NCBI RefSeq assembly: GCF_001310225.1
Contig: NZ_CP012898.1
Coordinates: 3,404,001-3,468,000, forward strand
DNA length: 64,000 nt
Direction of reading: 5' to 3'
Source of the DNA: Pseudalgibacter alginicilyticus
GTDB taxonomy: Bacteria; Bacteroidota; Bacteroidia; Flavobacteriales; Flavobacteriaceae
Both the position numbers and the translations under genes were made by a program. Numbering within the stretch: position 1 is the first letter of the stretch; every line of letters begins with the position of its first letter. Under the pieces are notes generated by a model. The model did no database searches and was not told the DNA's origin. It saw nothing but the letters and a program-made list of their open reading frames with translations. Shown piece by piece: positions 26,560 through 36,034 of this stretch.

Positions 26560-27972
26560 TTAAATAGATTCTTCTTCAATGTTTTTCAACAAATTATCCT
26601 TGTCAATGATTTTTTTTGTGTCTTGCTTTATAATTTTTAAAACAGATTTTAAATCGTCATCAAAACTAATATATTTATGTTTTAGCAGATTTAAAATAGC
26701 TTTATCTTGTGCTCTACCTTGTGTCATAGCTTCATGATAGCCGATGTTTTCATTAAAGGTTACCAAAGCATATTTTGATGCATATTTATTTGGAAATTCT
26801 TTTTCTAAAGCAATTTCTAATTTGCGCTTTTCTTGAAAAATAGGGTCGGAAACATGCTCTTTCATTTCAAGAAAATTATCAATCGCCAGATCTGCAATGG
26901 CATCTGTGTCCTTTTTACGGGTTTTACTAAAGGTTTTAAAAATTGTTTCCCAATTACCTTTGTGGTTTTCTATAAGCGCATCTAAAACAACAACATCTTC
27001 AAACGATGCATTCATACCTTGTCCGTAAAATGGTGCAATGGCATGTGCGGCATCACCCATTAAAAGGGTGTGGTCCTGATAATGCCATGGACTGCATTTT
27101 ATGGTTCCCAAAGGCGATGTGGGGTTATTGAAAAAATCGTCTATTAAATGAGGCATCAATTTTAAAGCATCAGGAAACTCTTTTTCAAAAAAACGAGTAA
27201 CCATTTCTGGGGTAGTTAAATTTGAAAAATTAAAAGAGCCCTGGTCGTAACTTAAAAATAAAGTAACGGTAAAACTGCCGTCTAAATTTGGTAGTGCAAT
27301 AAGCATAAAATCGCCTCGAGGCCAAATATGTAAAGCATTTTTTTCTGTTTTATAGGCGTTATTTTCCGCAGGTAAAATACTTAATTCTTTATAGCCGTAT
27401 TTTAAAAAGTTCTGCGAAAAGTTAAATAGAAATTTCCTTTCGGAATAATAGCTTTTTCTTAATGAGGAGCCTGCACCGTCTGTTCCAAAAATAACATCGG
27501 CTTGAATGGTAGAAACGGCTTTGGTAGCATAATCTATAAAAGTAGCCTGTTTGTTTTCAAAATCAACATGCTTACATTTTTTATTGAAAATTAAAGTCAC
27601 ATTTTCCAAGGCTTCAGCTTCATTCATTAATAAAGCCGTTAGGTCTTGTCTGGAAACGGAACTGATATATTCATGGTCGCGTCCGCTGTATTTTGATAGA
27701 AATGTGTTGCCATCAGTGTCATGAATCATGCGCCCTAACATAGGAATACATAAGCTTTTTACTTTGTTTTGAATGCCCACCAATTTCATGGCTTTAATAC
27801 CACGGTCTGAAATGGCTAAATTTATGGAACGACCTTCACTAATATCCACTTTTCGTAAATCTGGACGCATTTCAATAAGGGTTATATTGTAACCACGTTG
27901 ACCTAACCGAAGTGCTAATAATGCACCACATAACCCGGCACCAATAATAAGTATGTTTTGTTGTTTATTCAT
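26560..27972 (-). CDS. kmo: Kynurenine 3-monooxygenase
   Basis: 470 residues. An FAD-dependent aromatic hydroxylase converting kynurenine to 3-hydroxykynurenine with NADPH and O2. FAD site 'ILIIGAGLCGALLALRLGQRG' at the N-terminus, and 'MGDAAHAIAPFYGQGMNASF' near residue 305, a strong KMO signature. The gene overlaps the kynU stop by 8 bp and precedes the SDR gene by 18 bp. A C-terminal hydrophilic extension is rich in Lys/Asp. Confidence 0.96.
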   Translation of the reverse strand: MNKQQNILIIGAGLCGALLALRLGQRGYNITLIEMRPDLRKVDISEGRSINLAISDRGIKAMKLVGIQNKVKSLCIPMLGRMIHDTDGNTFLSKYSGRDHEYISSVSRQDLTALLMNEAEALENVTLIFNKKCKHVDFENKQATFIDYATKAVSTIQADVIFGTDGAGSSLRKSYYSERKFLFNFSQNFLKYGYKELSILPAENNAYKTEKNALHIWPRGDFMLIALPNLDGSFTVTLFLSYDQGSFNFSNLTTPEMVTRFFEKEFPDALKLMPHLIDDFFNNPTSPLGTIKCSPWHYQDHTLLMGDAAHAIAPFYGQGMNASFEDVVVLDALIENHKGNWETIFKTFSKTRKKDTDAIADLAIDNFLEMKEHVSDPIFQEKRKLEIALEKEFPNKYASKYALVTFNENIGYHEAMTQGRAQDKAILNLLKHKYISFDDDLKSVLKIIKQDTKKIIDKDNLLKNIEEESI

Positions 27973-29236
27973 TAATTAGTTTTTTCAACTTTTCAACCAT
28001 AAAATACACATCTGTAAAGGAATTATAAAGTGGGGTTGGAGCGCATCGTATGACATCGGGTTCTCTCCAATCGCATACCACGCTAGCTTCTGTTAATTTT
28101 TTGTGTAAAGATTTGTTAGCATTTTTAACTTGAATGGATAATTGACATCCACGCTCGTTTGGATTGTTTGGTGTGATTATTTTAATGGCATTGTTGTTCA
28201 GTTTATTAACTAAAAACTCAAAATAGCCCGTGAGGCTTTTTGATTTTTCGGTTAGTTTTTCAATTCCAACTTCATTAAATAATTCCAATGAAGCTTTTAT
28301 GGCTGCCATAGATAAAATAGGTGGATTGCTTAGTTGCCAGCCTTCTGCTCCAGGTATAACATCAAAATTATCTCGCATTTTAAATCGGGTTTCTTTATTA
28401 TGACTCCACCAGCCAGTAAAACGATTTAATTCTTTTTTATACGCATGACGTTCGTGCACAAAGCATCCAGCCAAACTTCCTGGGCCAGCATTAAGATATT
28501 TATAGGTACACCAGACGGCAAAATCGACACCAGAATCATGTAAGTTTAATTGCACATTTCCTGCGGCGTGAGCACAATCAAAACCAACCTTGCAACCATA
28601 TTGATGAGCAAGCGTTGTAATGTGTTTTAAATCAAAATATTGTCCAGTATAGTAGTTTATAGCCCCAATCATAATAAGAGCGATTTCATGACCTTGATTT
28701 TTTAAAATGGCTTCTAATTCTTCATAACGATTTAAAGCTTCGTTTTTTCTGGGTTCCCAAAGAATTAGGCTTTCTTTATCATCATAACCATGATGACGTA
28801 ATTGTGATTCTACAGCATATTTATCAGAAGGGAATGCATCTTTTTCTATAAGGATTTTATAACGTGATTTTGTTGGTTGGTAAAATGATACCATCATTAA
28901 ATGTAGGTTGGTTGTAAGCGTATTCATTACCACCACTTCAATAGGTTTGGCTCCTACAACATGTGCCATGTTTTTGATTAGTAGCTTGTTGTAATCTAAC
29001 CAAGGATTTTTTGCTTCAAAATGCCCATCCACCCCAAGGTTTTTCCAGTCTTCTAATTCTTGATTGATATAGGTTTTTGTGAGTTTTGGCTGTAATCCTA
29101 ATGAGTTTCCACATAAGTAAATAACATCCTTCCCATATTTGTCTTTAGGAATGTGAAATTGATTTCTATAGTTAGAAAGATGGTCTATAGAGTCTTGTTC
29201 TTTGGCGTAATCTAAACCTAAATTATAGTTTAACAA
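27965..29236 (-). CDS. kynU: Kynureninase
   Basis: 423 residues, PLP-dependent. It cleaves 3-hydroxykynurenine to 3-hydroxyanthranilate and alanine. The PLP Lys is in 'AVWCTYKYLNAGPGSLAG', and 'GCKVGFDCAHAAGNV' supplies the PLP-binding Asp. It is the first gene of the leftward kynurenine cluster. Tryptophan dioxygenase and kynurenine formamidase are not nearby, so the upstream steps must be encoded elsewhere. Confidence 0.96.
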   Translation of the reverse strand: MLNYNLGLDYAKEQDSIDHLSNYRNQFHIPKDKYGKDVIYLCGNSLGLQPKLTKTYINQELEDWKNLGVDGHFEAKNPWLDYNKLLIKNMAHVVGAKPIEVVVMNTLTTNLHLMMVSFYQPTKSRYKILIEKDAFPSDKYAVESQLRHHGYDDKESLILWEPRKNEALNRYEELEAILKNQGHEIALIMIGAINYYTGQYFDLKHITTLAHQYGCKVGFDCAHAAGNVQLNLHDSGVDFAVWCTYKYLNAGPGSLAGCFVHERHAYKKELNRFTGWWSHNKETRFKMRDNFDVIPGAEGWQLSNPPILSMAAIKASLELFNEVGIEKLTEKSKSLTGYFEFLVNKLNNNAIKIITPNNPNERGCQLSIQVKNANKSLHKKLTEASVVCDWREPDVIRCAPTPLYNSFTDVYFMVEKLKKLINE

Positions 29237-29259
29237 TGTTGTGGGTTTTAGGGTTTAAA

Positions 29260-29267
29260 CAAAAATA
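29260..29267 (-). promoter_or_regulatory. kynU promoter -7 box
   Basis: TATTTTTG on the minus strand, 23 bp upstream of the kynU ATG. No convincing -33 TTG. Confidence 0.45.
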
Positions 29268-29361
29268 AGAATTAAAAACTAAGAAATGAGTTCTGTTGTG
29301 TTTGAAGTCATGTCCAATCAGTATAAAGAATTACAAAGTAAAGAAAACAAGAAGTTTTTTA

Positions 29362-29392
29362 TTGGTTAGTGATTTCGGGTTAAGTATCTTTG
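29362..29392 (+). promoter_or_regulatory. ppa promoter (-33 TTG and -7 TATCTTTG)
   Basis: TTG at 29362-29364, 20 bp spacer, TATCTTTG at 29385-29392: both Bacteroidota elements at proper spacing. The ppa ATG is 90 bp downstream, so the leader is about 85 nt. Confidence 0.75.
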
Positions 29393-29482
29393 TGCCTTTT
29401 AAAAGAATAAACTAACTAATAAGAATAATTAAGTTTCTCTATATTGAGAAGCCTAAAATAATAACAAGTTTAAAGAAAAGCT

Positions 29483-30028
29483 ATGAGTGCTAAAGAAAAT
29501 ACGCAAGCTAAAGAAAGAATAACATTTGATGTTTTAATAGAAATACCAAAAGGAAGTAGGAATAAATATGAATATGATTTTGTGTTGAATAAAATTCGAT
29601 TTGACCGTATGTTGTTTTCATCCATGATGTACCCAGGTGATTATGGATTTATTCCAGAAACCTTAGCTTTAGATCAAGATCCATTAGATGTATTAGTATT
29701 AGGGCACCAACCAACATATCCTATGGTTGTTATGGAAGTAAGACCAATTGGCGTTTTTTATATGACGGATGAAAAAGGCCCTGATGAAAAGATTATTTGT
29801 GTTCCAGTATCAGACCCAATTTGGAGTAATAAAGATGATATTGCTGATTTAAACCCACATAGATTAAAAGAAATTGAACACTTTTTTCAAGTATATAAAG
29901 ATTTAGAAAAGAAAAAAGTAGATACAGGTGGTTGGGGAAATGCAGAAGCTGCAGTTAAAATTTATCACGAATGTGTTAAACGTTATGATGAAAGTGATCA
30001 TAAGAAAAACCGTACTTTTACTATTTAA
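29483..30028 (+). CDS. ppa: Inorganic pyrophosphatase (family I)
   Basis: 181 residues. It hydrolyses pyrophosphate from biosynthetic reactions. Motifs: 'RIKYEYD'-like 'GSRNKYEYDFVLNKIRFDR', 'YPGDYGFIPET' and the metal-binding 'LDQDPLDVLVLG' acid cluster. Single gene with its own promoter and a strong terminator. Confidence 0.96.
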   Translation: MSAKENTQAKERITFDVLIEIPKGSRNKYEYDFVLNKIRFDRMLFSSMMYPGDYGFIPETLALDQDPLDVLVLGHQPTYPMVVMEVRPIGVFYMTDEKGPDEKIICVPVSDPIWSNKDDIADLNPHRLKEIEHFFQVYKDLEKKKVDTGGWGNAEAAVKIYHECVKRYDESDHKKNRTFTI

Positions 30029-30081
30029 TAGTATATAGATTTACTTGTTTTACTACTTTTTAAAAAGTAGGATTATAATGT

Positions 30082-30119
30082 AAAGAAAGCCTTGATTTTA
30101 TAAAATCAAGGCTTTCTTT
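30082..30119 (+). terminator. ppa terminator
   Basis: A perfect 19-bp inverted repeat (AAAGAAAGCCTTGATTTTA and its inverse) followed by a T-run, 54 bp after the ppa stop. Confidence 0.88.
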
Positions 30120-30139
30120 TTTTAATGAAATAAAAAAAT

Positions 30140-30164
30140 GAACCCCGGTAATCAGCCGGGGTTC
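30140..30164 (-). terminator. rpoD terminator
   Basis: GAACCCCGG, 7-nt loop, CCGGGGTTC; on the minus strand it is followed by CATTTTTTTA. It sits 130 bp after the rpoD stop. Two further hairpins, AACAGTTA/TAACTGTT (30184-30203) and TTAACTG/CAGTTAA (30275-30292), lie between, without T-runs. Confidence 0.75.
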
Positions 30165-30294
30165 TTTCATCAATCAAAAAACGAACAGTTATTTGTAACT
30201 GTTTGTTACTTTAATTTAGTCGTAAAACGAACTCAAAATAACAATTAGTTCAACAAAAAAGCGTGAAACATGGGTTAACTGAGTACAGTTAAAA

Positions 30295-31158
30295 CTATCC
30301 TAAATATGTTTTTAGTATTTTACTTCTAGATGTGTGTTTTAATCGTCTGATTGCTTTTTCTTTAATTTGACGAACACGCTCTCGGGTCAAATCAAACGTT
30401 TCTCCAATTTCTTCTAAAGTCATCGGGTGTTGGTTTCCTAAACCAAAATACAAACGGATTACATCGGCTTCACGAGGTGTAAGTGTTTCTAAAGCACGTT
30501 CAATTTCCGTACGTAGAGACTCATGTAGTAACTCTCTATCTGGATTTGGTGATTCTCCACTATTAAGTACGTCGTATAAGTTAGAATCTTCTCCTTCAAC
30601 TAAAGGAGCATCCATACTAACGTGGCGCCCAGAATTTTTCATAGACTCCTTAACATCATTAATAGTCATATCTAATTCCTTGGCTATTTCTTCGGCTGAA
30701 GGTGGACGTTCATGACTTTGCTCTAAGAAAGCAAACGTTTTATTAATCTTGTTAATAGAACCAATTTTATTTAACGGTAAACGCACAATACGCGATTGTT
30801 CTGCCAAAGCTTGAAGAATGGATTGGCGAATCCACCAAACGGCATAGGATATAAATTTAAAACCACGTGTTTCATCAAAACGTTGTGCAGCTTTAATCAA
30901 ACCTAAATTACCTTCATTAATTAAATCTGGTAATGTTAAGCCTTGGTTTTGATATTGCTTAGCTACCGATACCACGAAACGTAAATTGGCCTTCGTTAAT
31001 TTTTCTAAAGCTACTTGATCTCCAGCTTTAATGCGTTGTGCCAATTCTACTTCTTCGTCTGCGGTAATTAAGTCAACTTTTCCAATTTCTTGCAGATATT
31101 TGTCTAACGATGCGGTTTCTCTATTGGTAACCTGCTTCGTAATTTTAAGTTGTCTCAT
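30295..31158 (-). CDS. rpoD: Primary sigma factor RpoD/SigA (short Bacteroidota form)
   Basis: 287 residues: regions 1.2 ([20 protein letters not shown]), 2 ('[16 protein letters not shown]', '[13 protein letters not shown]'), 3 and 4 ('[27 protein letters not shown]'). Region 1.1 and the large non-conserved insert are absent, as in Bacteroidota primary sigma factors, which recognise TTG/TAnnTTTG promoters. Those promoter elements are seen throughout this window. The start is fixed by an unusually good Shine-Dalgarno, AGGAG, 8 nt before the ATG. Confidence 0.96.
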   Translation of the reverse strand: MRQLKITKQVTNRETASLDKYLQEIGKVDLITADEEVELAQRIKAGDQVALEKLTKANLRFVVSVAKQYQNQGLTLPDLINEGNLGLIKAAQRFDETRGFKFISYAVWWIRQSILQALAEQSRIVRLPLNKIGSINKINKTFAFLEQSHERPPSAEEIAKELDMTINDVKESMKNSGRHVSMDAPLVEGEDSNLYDVLNSGESPNPDRELLHESLRTEIERALETLTPREADVIRLYFGLGNQHPMTLEEIGETFDLTRERVRQIKEKAIRRLKHTSRSKILKTYLG

Positions 31159-31166
31159 CTAAAGTT

Positions 31167-31171
31167 CTCCT
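31167..31171 (-). promoter_or_regulatory. Shine-Dalgarno sequence of rpoD
   Basis: AGGAG (in ACAGGAGAACTTTAG) with 8-nt spacing to the ATG. Other genes in this window almost never have one. Confidence 0.7.
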
Positions 31172-31241
31172 GTAAATTTAATAGTGAATAATGTTACTCA
31201 TATAGTTATACGTAAGAACTCTAATAAATGTTACAAAAAAA

Positions 31242-31616
31242 TTAGATTTTTATTAAACTTTTATTGGTTAAGTTAATGTCCTCCAACATACTATTGGTAA
31301 ATTGAAAATGGCCACGGGTAGTAATGATCCTAAATCTATGTGATTTTAAAGCACTTAATGTATTTAAAAATAACCATTTAGATTTGAGTAGCTTTGGCAT
31401 CTCTGATTTTAAACTTAAATCAAAATAATGCTTTCTACCTTCTTTTTCCGCAACAATATCTGGGGTGATATTAATATTGCTACCTACTTTTGAATAAGAT
31501 TTTGGAGTGTCATAACCTACGGCATCGGCTTTAATGTTTTCAAAACCGCGGTTTTCTAAATAGTTGATAGAATTTTCTAAAATGTCTGAATATTTTTCTT
31601 TGTCTTGATAAATCAT
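31242..31616 (-). CDS. Hypothetical protein, possible PD-(D/E)xK-like fold
   Basis: 124 residues from the ATG giving MIYQDKEKYSD; an upstream TTG is rejected because it adds a run with no support. The middle reads 'ITPDIVAEKEGRKHYFDLSLKSE', a P-D followed by a beta strand with D-x-x-x-K, reminiscent of restriction-endonuclease-like folds, but too short to be sure. No signal peptide. It sits between rpoD and the pnp terminator, on the same strand as both. Function unknown. Confidence 0.65.
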   Translation of the reverse strand: MIYQDKEKYSDILENSINYLENRGFENIKADAVGYDTPKSYSKVGSNINITPDIVAEKEGRKHYFDLSLKSEMPKLLKSKWLFLNTLSALKSHRFRIITTRGHFQFTNSMLEDINLTNKSLIKI

Positions 31617-31975
31617 AACGGTTAATATACTGAAAATAAGCAAAAAAGCAAATTTTTAACAGCATTTAACGTTTGTTTTACTTTATTCAACTTAAATAAT
31701 TAAAATGAATTTTAGTTTTATCATTTGTTTTGTTAGCTGATTTGTGTGTAATTAATTGTTTAAGTTTTTAGATTTAAACTAAGGTTTACATAAATGTGTT
31801 TATTAGTTATTATATTCTTTTAAAGAAGCTGCTATTTTAGCGTTTTCTTTCTCATTTTGGAGTCTTTAAAGTTATATTGTTTATAGATTGTAGAGATAAT
31901 TTTTTTATTATACCAATTAAATAAACGGTTTAGTAAATCTTTTAGCGTTTTGAGTTTTTGTTTTAAAATATAAAA
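31617..31975. other. AT-rich intergenic region between pnp and the hypothetical gene
   Basis: About 360 bp of very AT-rich DNA. Apart from TTTAGCGTTTT occurring twice (around 31838 and 31941) I see no gene, RNA or repeat structure; the pnp terminator marks its right end. Confidence 0.5.
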
Positions 31976-32007
31976 AAAGCCTATTTCAAATTTTTGAAAC
32001 AGGCTTT
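31976..32007 (-). terminator. pnp terminator
   Basis: AAAGCCTATTTCAAA / TTTGAAACAGGCTTT stem with one mismatch; on the minus strand it ends in a T7 run. 26 bp after the pnp stop. Confidence 0.85.
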
Positions 32008-32032
32008 AATATTTTGAGTTTTTGGAAGAAAA

Positions 32033-34291
32033 CTATTCTTCTTTTTTATTTTCTCTTGGTTTTCTATCGTCTCTGCGGTTATCACGTCCACGATTATCTC
32101 TACCTCTGTTGTCTCGTCCACCACGATTATCTCTAGAACTGTCTCTTGGTGGTCTTGCTACATAACCTTCTGGTTTATCTAATAACGCTTTTCTAGATAC
32201 TTTCTCTTTGCGTGTTTTAGGGTCAACGCCAAAGTATTTTACTTCAAAAACATCTCCCATATTAACAACATCAGAAACATTTTCTGTACGTTCCCAAGCT
32301 AATTCACTTACGTGTAATAATACTTCGTTTCCTGGAGCATCTATATACTCAACCACAGCACCAAAATCAAGCATTTTAATAACTTTTACTTGGTAAGTGT
32401 TTCCTACAGTTGGTTTGAATAATAAGGAGTCTATTTTAGCTAACACGGTATTAATACCTTCATTTCCTACGCCTAATATTTCAACAATACCTTCTTCAGT
32501 TTCTGGATCTTCGTTAATAACGATTGTTGTGCCAGTTTCTTTCTGCATTTCTTGAATTACTTTTCCACCAGGTCCTATTAGGGCTCCAATAAATTCATTA
32601 GGAATTCTACGAGTTACCATTTTAGGGGAGTGTTCTTTAACATCTGCATTTGGTGTAGCAATGGTGTCAGTTAATTTTTCTAAAATATGTAGACGACCAT
32701 CACGTGCTTGTTTTAAAGCATTTACAAGAATTTCATAAGACAATCCTTTTACTTTAATATCCATTTGGCAAGCTGTAATACCATCTGCAGTACCAGTTAC
32801 TTTAAAATCCATGTCACCTAAATGATCTTCATCACCTAAAATATCAGATAATACAGCATATTTTCCAGAATCTGCATCAGAGATTAATCCCATAGCAATA
32901 CCAGAAACAGGTTTTTTAAGTTGAACACCAGCATCCATCATCGCCATTGTACCAGCACAAACTGTTGCCATAGATGACGAACCGTTAGATTCTAATATTT
33001 CTGAAACCACACGTACTGTATAAGGACAATCATCTGGCACCATACCTTTTAGGGCACGTTGAGCTAAGTTACCATGTCCTACCTCACGACGAGAGGTTCC
33101 ACGAATTGGTCTGGCCTCACCCGTTGAGAAAGGAGGGAAGTTATAATGCAAATAGAAACGCTCTTCTCCTTCGTAAGATGGCATATCTATTTGGTTAGCT
33201 TCTCTACTTGTTCCTAAAGTTACTGTGGCTAAAGCTTGTGTTTCTCCTCTTGTAAATATTGAAGAACCATGTGTTGATGGTAGGTAATCAACCTCACACC
33301 AAATGGGTCTAATTTCATTAGTCTTACGGCCGTCTAAACGCAAGCCTTCATTTAATGTTAAATCTCTAACAGCTGCTTTTTCTGCTTTGTAGAAATATTT
33401 GGAAACCATACCTCCATAGTCAGCTAATTCTTCTTCAGAAAAAGAAGCTATTATCTCTTCTTTAATAGCTTCAAATGCAGCACTACGTTCATGTTTAGCA
33501 GAAGCGGCTCTTGCTACAGCATATACTTTATCGTATGCCATATCATGAATTTTCTTTGCTAATTCTTCATCTTCTCTTTCTGGCTCATACTCACGGACTT
33601 CTTTTTTACCGAAAGCTTCCGCTAATTTTATTTGCGCAGCACATTGTACTTTAATGGCTTCGTGAGCAAATTTAATAGCCTCAGTCATTTCTTCTTCAGA
33701 AATTTCATTCATTTCACCTTCTACCATCATAACAGAATCAGCAGAGGCACCAATCATCATATCAATGTCTGATTTTTCTAATTGTGAACGTGTTGGATTG
33801 ATAATAAATTCGCCATTTACACGACCAACTCTAGCTTCAGAAATTGGGCATTCAAAAGGGAAATCTGATAATTGAATAGCTGCCGAAGCTGCTAAGCCTG
33901 CCATAGCATCTGGCATTACATCATCATCATGAGACATTAACTGAATCATCACTTGAGTTTCAGCGTGATAATCTTTTGGGAATAATGGGCGCAATACACG
34001 ATCTACCAAGCGCATCGTTAAAACTTCACCATCACTTGGTCTAGCTTCTCTTTTAAAAAAGCCACCTGGATACCGACCCGCTGCGGCAAATTTTTCCCTA
34101 TAATCTACCGTTAAAGGTAAAAAATCAACATCTGCTTGTTTGTAATTGGAAACAACTGTACACAAAAGCATACATTTTCCAGATTGTACAACAACAGAGC
34201 CATGTGCCTGTTTTGCTAATTTTCCAGTTTCAATAGAAATTTCTCTACCGTCACCAAGGTCTATAACCTCTCTAAAAACTTTTGGAATCAT
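32033..34291 (-). CDS. pnp: Polyribonucleotide nucleotidyltransferase (PNPase)
   Basis: 752 residues. Phosphorolytic 3'-5' exoribonuclease. Two RNase PH cores: '[21 protein letters not shown]' in the first, '[19 protein letters not shown]' and '[20 protein letters not shown]' in the second. These are followed by KH ([17 protein letters not shown]) and S1 ([17 protein letters not shown]) domains. The last 40 residues are a disordered tail with repeats of RDNRG, an RGG-like RNA-binding extension. It lies downstream of rpsO on the same strand, the classical rpsO-pnp order, but a terminator separates them. Confidence 0.97.
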   Translation of the reverse strand: MIPKVFREVIDLGDGREISIETGKLAKQAHGSVVVQSGKCMLLCTVVSNYKQADVDFLPLTVDYREKFAAAGRYPGGFFKREARPSDGEVLTMRLVDRVLRPLFPKDYHAETQVMIQLMSHDDDVMPDAMAGLAASAAIQLSDFPFECPISEARVGRVNGEFIINPTRSQLEKSDIDMMIGASADSVMMVEGEMNEISEEEMTEAIKFAHEAIKVQCAAQIKLAEAFGKKEVREYEPEREDEELAKKIHDMAYDKVYAVARAASAKHERSAAFEAIKEEIIASFSEEELADYGGMVSKYFYKAEKAAVRDLTLNEGLRLDGRKTNEIRPIWCEVDYLPSTHGSSIFTRGETQALATVTLGTSREANQIDMPSYEGEERFYLHYNFPPFSTGEARPIRGTSRREVGHGNLAQRALKGMVPDDCPYTVRVVSEILESNGSSSMATVCAGTMAMMDAGVQLKKPVSGIAMGLISDADSGKYAVLSDILGDEDHLGDMDFKVTGTADGITACQMDIKVKGLSYEILVNALKQARDGRLHILEKLTDTIATPNADVKEHSPKMVTRRIPNEFIGALIGPGGKVIQEMQKETGTTIVINEDPETEEGIVEILGVGNEGINTVLAKIDSLLFKPTVGNTYQVKVIKMLDFGAVVEYIDAPGNEVLLHVSELAWERTENVSDVVNMGDVFEVKYFGVDPKTRKEKVSRKALLDKPEGYVARPPRDSSRDNRGGRDNRGRDNRGRDNRRDDRKPRENKKEE

Positions 34292-34395
34292 AAATTTTTT
34301 AATTCTAAATTAAACAATGGTCGTTGTGTTGTTGTGTGTAGTTGTTGTTTGCGACCAATGAAAAACTGTAATTAGCTTCTTCAATGCGATTTTAT

Positions 34396-34409
34396 ACTCT
34401 GCGCAGAGT
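34396..34409. repeat. 14-bp perfect palindrome upstream of pnp
   Basis: ACTCTGCGCAGAGT, GC-rich against an AT-rich background, 105 bp before the pnp start and next to the rpsO terminator. It could be an operator or a processing site; no T-run follows. Confidence 0.5.
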
Positions 34410-34421
34410 TATATTTATAAC

Positions 34422-34449
34422 AAAAAAGAGGCTATTAAGCCTCTTTTTT
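34422..34449 (-). terminator. rpsO terminator
   Basis: AAAAAAGAGGCT, 4-nt loop, AGCCTCTTTTTT; T-runs on both strands. It abuts the rpsO stop codon at 34449. Confidence 0.85.
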
Positions 34450-34718
34450 TATTTTCTTAATCCTAATTCTTTTACTATGGCACGATATCTTAAGATATCT
34501 TTCTTAGTTAAGTAATCTAATAAAGCTCTTCTTTTACCAACTAATTTTACTAACGAACGCTCAGTATTATAATCTTTACGATTTTTCTTTAAGTGTTCAG
34601 TTAAGTGATTAATTCTTTGCGTAAATAATGCAATTTGTCCTTCTGCAGAACCGGTATCGGTTTTTCCTTTACCGTGCTTAGCAAACATTTCTTCCTTTGC
34701 TTCTTTTGATAAATACAT
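34449..34718 (-). CDS. rpsO: 30S ribosomal protein S15
   Basis: 89 residues from the ATG giving MYLSKEAKEEMF, the standard length; a longer in-frame extension runs through the promoter and is rejected. It matches S15 throughout ('GKTDTGSAEGQIALFTQRINHLTEHLK', 'DYNTERSLVKLVGKRRALLDYL'). It binds 16S rRNA in the small-subunit platform. A TATATTTGC promoter and a leader hairpin lie upstream. Confidence 0.97.
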   Translation of the reverse strand: MYLSKEAKEEMFAKHGKGKTDTGSAEGQIALFTQRINHLTEHLKKNRKDYNTERSLVKLVGKRRALLDYLTKKDILRYRAIVKELGLRK

Positions 34719-34750
34719 TCTAATATTATTGTAAATGATTGTTATGTACA

Positions 34751-34767
34751 CGAAAGCCTTTCTTTCG
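34751..34767 (-). promoter_or_regulatory. Hairpin in rpsO leader
   Basis: CGAAAG / CTTTCG stem around a 5-nt loop, right after the predicted transcription start and about 33 nt before the rpsO ATG. S15 often autoregulates through leader structures; here this is only suggestive. Confidence 0.4.
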
Positions 34768-34771
34768 AGCC

Positions 34772-34780
34772 GCAAATATA
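34772..34780 (-). promoter_or_regulatory. rpsO promoter -7 box
   Basis: TATATTTGC on the minus strand, 53 bp upstream of the rpsO start. Confidence 0.65.
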
Positions 34781-34897
34781 ACATTTTTTTGTTTTTTTAT
34801 GCTTTTTTTTGTAACTTTTACTAATGTTTTAATAGCGAAAATTTTTTCATATGTTTTTTGTAACCCTCAAAAAACGAATAACTTGTAAATTAAACCT

Positions 34898-36007
34898 ATG
34901 AAAACACTCTTTCCTCAAAATAATTTTCCAGACACTTATGATTCCTTTGAGAAGATTTTTAATAATACATATAATGGTATTGCTATTTTAACTTTAGATG
35001 GTGATTGGATAAAAGTTAATGATAGCATCTGTGATTTGTTTGGCTATTCTAGACATGAATTATTTAATATGAATATTGAAAATATTATTTTCAGAGATGA
35101 CTTAGGTGCTCATGAAAGAAAATATGATAGATTAATGCATGGAAAAATTAATAGATATCGTGTGCAGCAACGTTATTTTCATAAAGATGGAACTATTATT
35201 TGGGTGTTGATATCTGTTTCGCTTATTTGTAATAAGAAGGGTGAGCCGAATTATATGATTTGGCAATTTTCAGATATTACAGGAAGGAAGAGAAATCAGG
35301 ATAAACTTAAATTAATGTTGAATGTGGTTAGAGAGCAAAATGAAAGATTGAGTGCTTTTGCAAGTATAATAACTCATAATTTACGTTCGCATTCTGGAAA
35401 TTTGTCAACACTTATTAGTTTTTTAGAGGATGACTATACTTTGTTAAAAGAAAATGAAAATTTTGATTTGTTGAAAAAAGCTATTGAAAATTTAGAGGAA
35501 ACGGTATCTCATTTAACTGAAATAGCAAAAATTAAAGAGGTAGATAAAAATAAAATTCAGGTGTTGAATTTATATGATTATGTAGAGAAAGCAATTTATA
35601 ACATTACTGCTATTGCTAAAAACACAAACACTACAATTGTTAATTATATAGATGAAGATTTGTGTATTAAAGCCATACCCGCTTATTTAGATAGTATTAT
35701 TTTAAATTTTTTAACCAATGCAATAAAATACCGATCAGAAAAAAGATTGCCAAAGATTAGATTAACAGCAACCATTGACAATGGTTATGTAGTTTTTAAA
35801 ATTGTAGACAATGGGATGGGCATCGATATGGAAAAATATGGAGATAAACTCTTTCAAATGTATAAAACGTTTCACTATAACAAAGACGCTATAGGAATTG
35901 GTTTGTTTATTACCAAAAACCAGATTGAATCTTTAGGTGGTAAAGTAGAAGTAAGTAGTAAGGTGGATGTTGGAAGTGAGTTTTCAATTTATTTTAAGTG
36001 TGCATAA
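34898..36007 (+). CDS. PAS-domain sensor histidine kinase
   Basis: 369 residues. N-terminal PAS domain about 14-140 ('FEKIFNNTYNGIAILTLDGDW', 'YMIWQFSDITGRKR'), a short coiled linker, an H-box 'FASIITHNLRSHSGNLSTL' (phospho-acceptor His near 162) and an HATPase domain ('ILNFLTNAIKYRS', 'DNGMGID', 'GIGLFITKNQIESLGGK'). No membrane helix, so it is cytoplasmic. No response regulator adjoins it, so partner and signal are unknown. Confidence 0.92.
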   Translation: MKTLFPQNNFPDTYDSFEKIFNNTYNGIAILTLDGDWIKVNDSICDLFGYSRHELFNMNIENIIFRDDLGAHERKYDRLMHGKINRYRVQQRYFHKDGTIIWVLISVSLICNKKGEPNYMIWQFSDITGRKRNQDKLKLMLNVVREQNERLSAFASIITHNLRSHSGNLSTLISFLEDDYTLLKENENFDLLKKAIENLEETVSHLTEIAKIKEVDKNKIQVLNLYDYVEKAIYNITAIAKNTNTTIVNYIDEDLCIKAIPAYLDSIILNFLTNAIKYRSEKRLPKIRLTATIDNGYVVFKIVDNGMGIDMEKYGDKLFQMYKTFHYNKDAIGIGLFITKNQIESLGGKVEVSSKVDVGSEFSIYFKCA

Positions 36008-36034
36008 AAGGACATCTAATTGCTAAAAAAAAGA

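Noticed and set aside
30170-30292. tRNA or small RNA gene between ppa and rpoD
   Set aside because: The hairpins here are simple palindromes near gene ends; no cloverleaf or T-loop motif is present.
32033-32155. Repetitive DNA at the 3' end of pnp that could suggest a CRISPR or tandem array
   Set aside because: The repeats are in frame and encode the RDNRG tail of PNPase; there are no spacers.
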